Positions 33,923 through 45,029 of a DNA stretch of 64,000 nucleotides are shown piece after piece. Positions within the stretch are counted from its first letter, which is position 1, and every line of letters starts with the position of its first letter. The notes under the pieces are model-generated. The model was not told the origin of the DNA. It saw only the letters and a program-made list of their open reading frames with translations, and ran no database searches. The stretch is from Tsuneonella sp963740025 (GTDB lineage Bacteria > Pseudomonadota > Alphaproteobacteria > Sphingomonadales > Sphingomonadaceae): positions 434,001 to 498,000 of the forward strand of contig CAVUCI010000011.1 in NCBI GenBank assembly GCA_963740025.1, given 5' to 3'. A program made the position numbers and the translations under genes.

Positions 33923-34086
33923 TGTGAATGGGTTTTTAATCGATGCCGTGGCGCATGACGCCGCAGGTCTACGGACGTGCGGATGTGATGCGACACTTAC
34001 AGATGTAATATCTGGCTGAGATTATCCTCCGCGCCATCGAAAGGCGTCAGGCATTTATGCAGGCCTGTCGTTGATGGTGTGGATTC

Positions 34087-36879
<2,793 letters not shown>

Positions 36880-36995
36880 TGAATTCACATCATCAACGTC
36901 AGTCCTGCAAGGGATGACACGTTGTGTGTGAGGATCGTCCAGCCAGACGCTCATCGAACAACACACATCGATTAAACCCCTTTCGCTGGCTCCAT

Positions 36996-37114
36996 TGCTT
37001 GGTGGCCATAGCGTCCGTGACCCACCCGATCCCATCTCGAACTCGGCCGTGAAACCGGACTGCGCCGATGGTACTAACGCTCAAGCGTTGGAAGAGTAGG
37101 TCGCCGCCAGGCAT
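36996..37114 (+). rRNA. rrf: 5S ribosomal RNA
   Basis: 119-nt 5S with 5' TGCTTGG pairing with 3' CCAGGCA, and the conserved CCCATCTCGAACTCGG stretch. It lies about 115 bases after 23S. Confidence 0.94.
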
Positions 37115-37154
37115 TGCAGCCAGCGATTGCGGGAAAACCCATTCACGATTTCAA

Positions 37155-37188
37155 AAAGCCGCTGCCGGCCTCGCCGAGCGGCGGCTTT
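37155..37188 (+). terminator. hairpin between 5S rRNA and tRNA-fMet
   Basis: AAAGCCGCTGC (37155-37165) and GCGGCGGCTTT (37178-37188) form an 11-bp stem with one G-U and a 12-base loop. It is followed by TGTCGTCTTC, only weakly T-rich, so it may be leaky and let transcription reach the tRNA. Confidence 0.6.
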
Positions 37189-37227
37189 GTCGTCTTCAGC
37201 GTTTGCGTTGGAGACGCAGAATGGTGC

Positions 37228-37304
<77 letters not shown>

Positions 37305-37310
37305 GTTCGC

Positions 37311-37348
37311 AAAGGCCCGTCGCTCTTTGGAGTGGCGGGCCTTTTGCA
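37311..37348 (+). terminator. strong terminator at the end of the rRNA operon
   Basis: 15-bp stem AAAGGCCCGTCGCTC / GAGTGGCGGGCCTTT with two G-U pairs and a TTTG loop, running into CTTTTGC. It starts 6 bases after tRNA-fMet and is the best intrinsic terminator in the window. Confidence 0.85.
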
Positions 37349-37393
37349 TTTCCACCTCCGGACAATTGCCGGTGCCTCCGGGCTTCACCGGTG

Positions 37394-37430
37394 TTGACAT
37401 GAGGGACTCGTATATTAGATATAACTCATA
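37394..37430 (+). promoter_or_regulatory. promoter and candidate repressor site of the sulfide-response operon
   Basis: TTGACA (37394-37399), a 16-base gap and TAGATA (37416-37421), followed after only 8 bases by the ATG at 37430. The palindromic TATAT-TAG-ATATA (37411-37423) overlaps the -10 and could be bound by the adjacent ArsR-type repressor. There is no Shine-Dalgarno between -10 and ATG, so the mRNA is probably leaderless. Confidence 0.55.
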
Positions 37431-38380
37431 TGAAAAAGACTGAGAATCCATCGAGAGATGACGCGGTCCTTGCCGCGGCGACGCAGCAGATCGACCGAGC
37501 CAGGGAAACCAAAGCCCTGCGTCCGACGATCGCAGGTTTTTTCGACGAGGCGACGAATACCGTAAGCTACGTTGTGCACGACGCGGCGACCGGCGAGGCG
37601 GCGATCATCGATTCTGTCCTCGACTACGAGGCTGCTTCTGGGCGGACCTCCAACGGATCGGCCGATCGAATCGTTGAATACATTGACGCAAACGACCTCA
37701 AGGTGATCTGGCTGATCGAAACCCACGCCCACGCAGATCATATTTCAGCCGCGCCCTACCTCCAGGCAAAACTCGGCGGAAAGCTCGGCATCGGGCGTGA
37801 GATCATTCGGGTGCAGGAGGTCTTCGGCAAACTCTTCAATGCCGGTACGGATTTCGAGCGCGACGGCTCGCAGTTCGATCACCTGTTCGACGACGGAGAG
37901 ACTTTCAAGATCGGTCAGCTCGAGGGCATGGCACTGCACGTTCCCGGCCACACCCCCGCCGACATGGCCTTCATCATCGGCGACGCGGCATTCGTGGGCG
38001 ATACGATCTTCATGCCCGACTTCGGAACAGCGCGGGCCGATTTCCCGGGTGGCGACGCACGCGTATTGTATCGATCGATCAGAAGACTTCTTGGTCTACC
38101 GGAAGAGACGCGTCTGTTCCTGTGCCACGACTACAAGGCGCCCGGCCGAAATGACTTCGCCTGGGAGACGACCGTAGGGCAGCAACGGCGTGAAAACGTG
38201 CATGTACGCGACGGCGTGAGTGAGGACGAGTTTGTCGAAATGCGGACCTCGCGCGACAAGACGCTCGCCATGCCGAACCTCATCCTTCCCAGCGTCCAGG
38301 TCAACATTCGGGGCGGTCGTCTACCCGACCCCGAAGATAACGGGGTCAGCTACATCAAGATTCCGGTGAACGCGGTATGA
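37430..38380 (+). CDS. ETHE1/Blh-like persulfide dioxygenase (MBL fold)
   Basis: Non-heme iron enzyme that oxidises glutathione persulfide to sulfite and glutathione, part of sulfide detoxification. 316 residues with the metallo-beta-lactamase set THAHADH (His99, His101, Asp103, His104), HVPGHTPADM, FVGDTIFMPDFGTARADFPG and LCHDYKAPGR. The GTARADFPGG stretch is characteristic of the persulfide dioxygenase group. No ribosome-binding site precedes the ATG and a promoter lies directly upstream. Its stop overlaps the next gene in an ATGA. The nearby SqrR-like regulator supports a reactive-sulfur role. Confidence 0.92.
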   Translation: MKKTENPSRDDAVLAAATQQIDRARETKALRPTIAGFFDEATNTVSYVVHDAATGEAAIIDSVLDYEAASGRTSNGSADRIVEYIDANDLKVIWLIETHAHADHISAAPYLQAKLGGKLGIGREIIRVQEVFGKLFNAGTDFERDGSQFDHLFDDGETFKIGQLEGMALHVPGHTPADMAFIIGDAAFVGDTIFMPDFGTARADFPGGDARVLYRSIRRLLGLPEETRLFLCHDYKAPGRNDFAWETTVGQQRRENVHVRDGVSEDEFVEMRTSRDKTLAMPNLILPSVQVNIRGGRLPDPEDNGVSYIKIPVNAV

Positions 38381-38796
38381 GTGACCAATTGAAAGCCAAC
38401 CGCCTGATCGAGGATTTGTCGGTCCGCGGTCAGCTATTTCCTGAAGAGGTCGAGGCTGCTCGTGACGCCGGCTTCACCACCATCATTTGCAATCGGCCGG
38501 ACGGAGAATCTCCGGGTCAGCCGTGTGCGGATGAAGTCCGGTCGGCCGCCGAGGCCATCGGCCTGACCTTCATCGACAACCCGATCGCCCCCGGCGCGCC
38601 CCCTGAAGATGCAGTGCGCAAGCAGGGTGAGGCGATCCAGGCGGCAGCGGGCAGGGCGCTCGCCTATTGCGGGAGCGGTCAGCGCGCGACGATCCTATGG
38701 ATGCTTGCGAATCCGCACGGTCTTACCGCGGAAGAACGTATCGCGCGCGCGGCTGCGGCGGGGTACGATCTGGGAGCACTGCGCCCAAGGCTCTGA
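38377..38796 (+). CDS. TIGR01244/DUF442 family protein (sulfurtransferase/phosphatase-like)
   Basis: 139-residue domain with a protein-tyrosine-phosphatase-like fold. The active-site loop is YCGSGQRA (Cys98 and Arg103, C-x4-R), where relatives usually have CRSGTR. Members are often fused to or encoded beside persulfide dioxygenases and rhodaneses and are thought to handle sulfane sulfur. The start overlaps the dioxygenase stop (ATGA), so the two proteins are made together. It is convergent with the ArsR gene, with 9 bases between the stops. Confidence 0.88.
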   Translation: MSDQLKANRLIEDLSVRGQLFPEEVEAARDAGFTTIICNRPDGESPGQPCADEVRSAAEAIGLTFIDNPIAPGAPPEDAVRKQGEAIQAAAGRALAYCGSGQRATILWMLANPHGLTAEERIARAAAAGYDLGALRPRL

Positions 38797-38805
38797 TTGC
38801 GGCCT

Positions 38806-39138
38806 TCAGCTCTGGGCTGAGTCGCCCAAATCCCCACACTCGGCGCAAAAGAGATCGTACAGGGTACCGATTACTGCCTTGGCTTCTTTGCTGTCGAGCG
38901 AATACCAGACGAACTGCGATTCCCGCCGCGTTTTCACAAGTCGCTCTCGACGCAGGACGCTCAGGTGTTGAGACAGGGCCGACTGCGAGAGGGGGATCTT
39001 GCGGGTCAGGTCGCTGACGGTCATTTCCTGCTGCGACAACTGGCACAGGATCATCAGGCGCGCCTCGTTCGCCATGGACTTGAGCAGGCTGGATGCCCGC
39101 CCGGCGTTCGCCTCCATGATGTCGAGGGGATGGTCCAC
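38806..39138 (-). CDS. ArsR-family repressor of SqrR/BigR type (reactive sulfur sensor)
   Basis: 110-residue winged helix-turn-helix protein (recognition helix in LSQSALSQHLSVLRRERLVKTRR). Cys32 (ARLMILCQL) and Cys98 (LYDLFCAEC) are spaced 66 residues apart, the same spacing as the persulfide-sensing pair Cys41/Cys107 of Rhodobacter SqrR. A third cysteine follows at 101. It starts at GTG 39138 with a good AAGGAG six bases upstream. It probably represses the convergent dioxygenase operon until persulfides form a polysulfide bridge. Confidence 0.9.
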   Translation of the reverse strand: MDHPLDIMEANAGRASSLLKSMANEARLMILCQLSQQEMTVSDLTRKIPLSQSALSQHLSVLRRERLVKTRRESQFVWYSLDSKEAKAVIGTLYDLFCAECGDLGDSAQS

Positions 39139-39330
39139 GCGGCGCTCCTTGCACGGGTTTCACGCCTTTTCAACCGATTGAAGCCGGCGGGCGCCCCCTT
39201 TTCTCGCCGATTGGTTAGGCCCGTTAAAGGGCGATACGCAAACCGTCCGAAGTATACGTCGACCGGATCAAGGTTTAGGGTGGCCTCGCGTTCAGGTTGT
39301 CGTTAGGCCCATGCGGCAAGGACACCGGGG

Positions 39331-41052
39331 ATGGAACCTGAATCGTGCAGCCTTGTTGATGTTCGAACACGTGGTCGCGCTGCGAAGGTCTTAAGCATCC
39401 CCTTTCTTACGCACATCGTGAGAATTCTCATCGCACTGGCGCTTGCTGGAGCGGTTTCCGCCTGCAATTCCGGGCCTCCGGAAACTGAGGTTGCCGCGCG
39501 AAATGGCATTCTATTGTTCGGCAATGGGACCGAACCCAAGGGAATCGATCCGCACCTGGTGACCGGCGTGCCCGAGAACCACGTCATTTCGTCATTGATC
39601 GAAGGACTGGTCGCCTATCATCCCACGAACGACCTCGAGGCAGCGCCGGGCATGGCGAAATCGTGGGAGTCCAACGCCGATTACACTGTCTGGACGTTCC
39701 ACCTGCGCGATGCGCAGTGGACCAACGGAGATCCGGTGGTCGCGAGCGACTGGGTATATAGCTGGCAGCGGATGCTCAGTCCCGAGCTCGGTGCCGAGTA
39801 TGCACCTTCGCTCTACGTCATCAAGAATGCCGAGAAGTTCAACAAGGGCGAGCTCAAGGATTTCGGTCAGGTCGGTGTCAAGGCGCTCGACCCCAAGACG
39901 CTGCAGGTCACGCTCGAGGGTGCGACCTCTTACTTCCCGCTCATGCTGGAGCACTACGCATTTTTTCCGGTCAACCCGCGCGCCGTCGAGGAGCACGGCG
40001 GCATGCTTGACCGGCAAAGCGGATGGTCCACGCTCGAAAATTTTGTTGGAAATGGGCCCTTCAAGCTCAAGAAATGGGTGACCAACCAGGTCATCGAGGT
40101 CGAGCGTAATCCAACCTACTGGGACGCAAAGACCGTCAAGTTAAATGGTATTCGTTTTTACCCGATCGATAATGTGAATGCCGAAGAAACGATGTTCCGT
40201 AACGGCATGCTGCACCTCACCAACACCGTCATGCCGGACAAGATACCATACTTCCAAAAGACGATGCCCGACAAAATTCGCATCGATCCGTACCTTGGCA
40301 GCTATTTCTATCGCATCAACACTACGAGAAAGCCTTTCGCGGACCCGCGTGTGCGGCGGGCGCTGGCGCTCTCCCTTAACAAGCAGCTCATCGTCGACAA
40401 GGTCACCAAGGGCGGTCAGTTGCCGGCGACCGGCTTCGTGCCGCCGGCCATCCCCGGTTACAAGACCTCGAAAACGGTCGAGTTCGACCCGGACGAGGCG
40501 CGCCGATTGCTCGCGGAAGCCGGTTACCCTGGTGGCAAGGGATTCCCCCACGTCGAGATCATGATCAATACTAGCGAAGCGCATCGCAAGATCGCGGAAG
40601 CCATTCAGGAGCTCTGGCGCCGGGAACTGGGCATAAAGGTCGGTATCTACAACCAGGAATGGAAGGTCTATCTCGATAACCAGATCAACCTGAACTACGA
40701 CATTTCGCGTGCAGGCTGGATCGGCGACTACGTTCATCCGTCGACATTCATCGACATGTTCACGACCGGTAACGGTAACAACAATACGGGTTGGAGCAAT
40801 CCGCGATACGATGCGCTGGTTAACCGAGCGCGCCGGGCCACGTCCGAAGAGCAGCGGCTCGATCTGCTCCACCAGGCCGAGGAAGTCCTGCTCAAGGACA
40901 TGCCGATCATCCCGATCTACTGGTACACGCGCACCTACTTAAAGGATCCGCGAGTGCAGGGTTGGTATCCAACGCTGACCGACAACCACCCTTACAAATA
41001 TGTCTGGCTCAAGACGGAAGAACCGGCCGTCAGGGCGGAGGATGCGCAATGA
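39331..41052 (+). CDS. oppA: peptide ABC transporter substrate-binding lipoprotein (OppA-like)
   Basis: Family 5 extracellular solute-binding protein that captures oligopeptides in the periplasm. It contains a lipoprotein signal (LIALALAGAVSAC), the family core EGLVAYHPTNDLEAAPGMAK and WTFHLRDAQWTNGDPVVASDWVYSW, and ends KYVWLKTEE. The ATG at 39331 has an AAGGA at the right distance but gives a 29-residue lead before the signal. A GTG at 39418 gives a textbook lipoprotein start without a Shine-Dalgarno. First gene of an opp operon. The symbol is by family and operon order. Confidence 0.9.
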   Translation: MEPESCSLVDVRTRGRAAKVLSIPFLTHIVRILIALALAGAVSACNSGPPETEVAARNGILLFGNGTEPKGIDPHLVTGVPENHVISSLIEGLVAYHPTNDLEAAPGMAKSWESNADYTVWTFHLRDAQWTNGDPVVASDWVYSWQRMLSPELGAEYAPSLYVIKNAEKFNKGELKDFGQVGVKALDPKTLQVTLEGATSYFPLMLEHYAFFPVNPRAVEEHGGMLDRQSGWSTLENFVGNGPFKLKKWVTNQVIEVERNPTYWDAKTVKLNGIRFYPIDNVNAEETMFRNGMLHLTNTVMPDKIPYFQKTMPDKIRIDPYLGSYFYRINTTRKPFADPRVRRALALSLNKQLIVDKVTKGGQLPATGFVPPAIPGYKTSKTVEFDPDEARRLLAEAGYPGGKGFPHVEIMINTSEAHRKIAEAIQELWRRELGIKVGIYNQEWKVYLDNQINLNYDISRAGWIGDYVHPSTFIDMFTTGNGNNNTGWSNPRYDALVNRARRATSEEQRLDLLHQAEEVLLKDMPIIPIYWYTRTYLKDPRVQGWYPTLTDNHPYKYVWLKTEEPAVRAEDAQ

Positions 41053-41074
41053 TTGTGGGGCCGAGGAGAGTGGC

Positions 41075-41992
41075 ATGACGAAATTCGTCATCAAGCGCCT
41101 GCTCCAGGGTATCCTCGTGCTGATCGGCATCTATGCCGTGACGTTCTTTCTGGTTGCTGCAACGCCGGGCAGCCCGTTCAGCACCGAGCGGGCGATCGAT
41201 CCGGTCATCCTCAAGCAGATCGAAGCCTTCTACGGTTACGACAAACCGACGAGCGAACGATTTCTGACCTCGCTCGTCAATGTGCTGCACGGCGAATTCG
41301 GTCCGTCGGCGGTCTATGCCAACCGGACGGTCACGCAGATCATCGCCGAATCCTTTCCCGTCTCGCTCAAGCTGGGATCGCTGTCGCTGCTGGTGGCGCT
41401 GGGGATCGGAATCCCCGCGGGTATCCTGGCGGCGGTCAGGCGCAATACCTGGCTCGACTACGTTCCCATGTCGGTTTCCATGGCGGGGATATGCCTCCCG
41501 ACGTTCGTCATGGGGCCGCTGCTTGCGCTGCTGTTCGGGCTCATCCTCAACTGGCTCCCGGTGGGCGGGTGGTACGGCCCGCGCTTCTGGATCCTGCCGA
41601 CCGCGACGCTCGGTTTCTATTATGCGGCCTACTTCGCGCGGCTGACGCGCGGCGGAATGCTCGAGATGCTCAACCAGGACTGGGTTCGGACCGCGCGGGC
41701 CAAGGGGGTGAGCGAGAGCCAGATCGTATGGAAGCACTGCCTGAAAGGAGGGCTGATCCCGGCGATCACCTACCTCGGACCGGCGCTCGCGGGCATCATC
41801 TCGGGCTCGTTCGTGGTCGAGACTATTTTCCAGGTGCCGGGACTCGGTCAGTGGTTCGTCCGCGCCGCCTTGAACCGCGACGATTTCCTGGTGCTCGGCC
41901 TCACCGTGCTGTTCGCGACCCTGATCGTAATCATGAACCTCATCGTCGACATTGCGCAGGTCGCGCTTAACCCGCGGCTCAAGTATGACTGA
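41075..41992 (+). CDS. oppB: oligopeptide ABC transporter permease OppB
   Basis: Inner-membrane permease of the binding-protein-dependent type, 305 residues, six predicted helices. It starts MTKFVIKRLLQGILVLIGIY after a GAGGAGAG ribosome-binding site. The conserved EAA loop is seen as DWVRTARAKGVSESQIVWKHCLKGGLIPAITYLGP, which contacts the ATPase subunits. The stop overlaps the oppC start (ATGACTGA), so the two permeases are coupled. Confidence 0.95.
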   Translation: MTKFVIKRLLQGILVLIGIYAVTFFLVAATPGSPFSTERAIDPVILKQIEAFYGYDKPTSERFLTSLVNVLHGEFGPSAVYANRTVTQIIAESFPVSLKLGSLSLLVALGIGIPAGILAAVRRNTWLDYVPMSVSMAGICLPTFVMGPLLALLFGLILNWLPVGGWYGPRFWILPTATLGFYYAAYFARLTRGGMLEMLNQDWVRTARAKGVSESQIVWKHCLKGGLIPAITYLGPALAGIISGSFVVETIFQVPGLGQWFVRAALNRDDFLVLGLTVLFATLIVIMNLIVDIAQVALNPRLKYD

Positions 41993-42923
41993 TCATTCCG
42001 AGACCGCCGTCCTGTCCGATGAGCCGGTGCCGCCGCCGATCAGCGCGGCCGAGATCGCCGAAGAGGAACTGGTCGAAGGCTCCTCGTTGTGGCGGGATGC
42101 ATGGCTTCGGCTGCGGAAGAACAAGCTCGCGGTGGGTAGCTTGATGGTTTTCCTGCTGATTGTGCTGTTCTGCGTCGTCGGACCGTGGATTATCCGATGG
42201 GACGCGAACACCCAGGATCTGTTTCTCGGCGCGACCGGACCGTCCGGCCAGCACTGGTTCGGCACCGATACGCTCGGGCGCGACCTGATGGTGCGGGTCA
42301 TGCTGGGCGGACGAATCTCGCTGATGGTCGGACTCGTCGCGACTCTCGTCGCGCTCTCGATCGGCGTGATCTACGGCGCGACAGCAGGCTATATCGGGGG
42401 CAAGACCGATGCGACGATGATGCGCTTCGTCGACCTGCTATATGCCCTTCCGTTCACGATTTTCGTGATCCTGCTCATGGTCGCATTCGGCCGATCGCTG
42501 TGGCTGATGTTCGTCGCCATCGGAGCGGTCGAGTGGCTGTCGATGGCCCGAATCGTGCGTTCGGGCGTGATCGGCCTGAAGAAGCAGGAATTCGTCGAGG
42601 CGGCTGTCTCGCTCGGTTATTCGCACCGGCGGATCATCTTGCGGCATCTCATCCCCAACGTGCTGGGCCCGGTGATCGTGATCGCCACGCTGACGGTACC
42701 GGCCGTCATGCTGCTCGAGGCGTTCCTGAGTTTCCTCGGTCTCGGGGTTCAGCCGCCCAATGCATCGTGGGGCGTGTTGATCAACGAAGGCCAGCAGAAC
42801 ATGGAAATCTATCCATGGCTCCTGATCTTCCCGGCGCTGTTCTTCGCGGCAACGCTGTTCACCCTCAACTTCATCGGCGACGGTCTTCGCGACGCGCTCG
42901 ATCCCAAGAGCGCGAAGGACTGA
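41985..42923 (+). CDS. oppC: oligopeptide ABC transporter permease OppC
   Basis: Second permease of the importer, 312 residues. An N-terminal cytoplasmic tail (about 40 residues, acidic) precedes the first helix (LMVFLLIVLFCVVGPWII). The periplasmic loop carries GQHWFGTDTLGRDLMVR, typical of OppC/DppC. The EAA loop is KKQEFVEAAVSLGYSHRRIILRHLIPNVLGP. It overlaps oppB, with 4 bases to oppD. Confidence 0.95.
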   Translation: MTDHSETAVLSDEPVPPPISAAEIAEEELVEGSSLWRDAWLRLRKNKLAVGSLMVFLLIVLFCVVGPWIIRWDANTQDLFLGATGPSGQHWFGTDTLGRDLMVRVMLGGRISLMVGLVATLVALSIGVIYGATAGYIGGKTDATMMRFVDLLYALPFTIFVILLMVAFGRSLWLMFVAIGAVEWLSMARIVRSGVIGLKKQEFVEAAVSLGYSHRRIILRHLIPNVLGPVIVIATLTVPAVMLLEAFLSFLGLGVQPPNASWGVLINEGQQNMEIYPWLLIFPALFFAATLFTLNFIGDGLRDALDPKSAKD

Positions 42924-42927
42924 CCCG

Positions 42928-43979
<1,052 letters not shown>

Positions 43980-43983
<4 letters not shown>

Positions 43984-45023
43984 GCGCTCCGATCGGAAAC
44001 CCGAAAGAAGACTTTCTCGTCCTCGACAACGTGCACACGCACTTCGATATGGGCCGCGACTTCTTCACGCGCGAAAGCAAGGGGGTGGTGAAGGCGGTCG
44101 ATGGGGTCTCGCTGACGGTTCACAAGGGCGAGATCCTGGGGCTCGTTGGCGAATCCGGCTGCGGCAAGTCGACGCTCAGTAGAACGATCATGCAACTCAT
44201 CAGGCCGACCTCGGGCCACGTGTGGTTCCAGGGGCACGACCTTTCCGCGATGAGCGACAAGGAAGTCCGCCACGAGCGGATCAACTTCCAGATGATCTTT
44301 CAGGACCCCTACGCATCTCTCAATCCGCGCATGACCGTGCTCGACACACTGGCCGAGGCGGTGAAAACGCGGCATCCCGGCCTCACGCGCGATGCGCTGC
44401 GGGGGAGGGTAGCGAACCTGCTGCGGACGGTGGGCCTCAATCCCACGCACATGAAGCGCTACCCGCACGAGTTTTCGGGTGGCCAGCGCCAGCGAGTGGC
44501 GATAGCCCGCGCACTCGCGCCCGAGCCCGAGTTGATCATTGCCGACGAGCCGGTTTCGGCGCTCGACGTCTCGATCCAGTCGCAGATCCTGAATCTCCTC
44601 AAAAGGCTGGTGCGTGAGCTGGGCCTGACGATGATCTTCATCAGCCACGACCTGTCGGTGGTCCGTTACATCGCCGACCGTATCGCGGTAATGTATCTGG
44701 GCCGGATCGTCGAACTCGGCACTGCCGAAGCAATCGTGGACCATCCGCTGCACATCTATACCAAGGCTCTGATGAGCGCGATCCCGGAACCGGACCCGAA
44801 GGCCGAGCGGACGCGTCAGCGGATCGTTCTCGAAGGGGATCCGCCATCGCCGCTCAACCCGCCGAGCGGTTGCAATTTCTGGCCGCGCAGCCCGACACCG
44901 CACGACGAACGAATGAAAACCGTCGAGCCGCCGTTCGAGGAGGCGGAGCCCGGCCACTGGGTTTCCGCCTGCCCGTTTTGCGCACCTGCCGCACCGGTGC
45001 CCGCCGAGCTCGCGGACGCCTGA
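43980..45023 (+). CDS. oppF: oligopeptide ABC transporter ATP-binding protein OppF
   Basis: Second ATPase of the importer, 347 residues: Walker A GESGCGKSTLSRTIM, signature FSGGQRQRVAIARALA, Walker B LIIADEPVSALDVSIQ and H-loop SHDLSVVRYIADR. The C-terminal segment has the cysteine-bearing PPSGCNFWPRSPT. It closes the oppABCDF operon and ends 6 bases from the stop of the convergent GH3 gene, leaving no room for a separate terminator. Confidence 0.96.
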
Positions 45024-45029
45024 GCGCAA

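Noticed and set aside
39139..39330. Possible extra small gene between the ArsR and oppA genes
   Set aside because: No frame has both a start with ribosome-binding site and a plausible product. It is more likely the two promoters.
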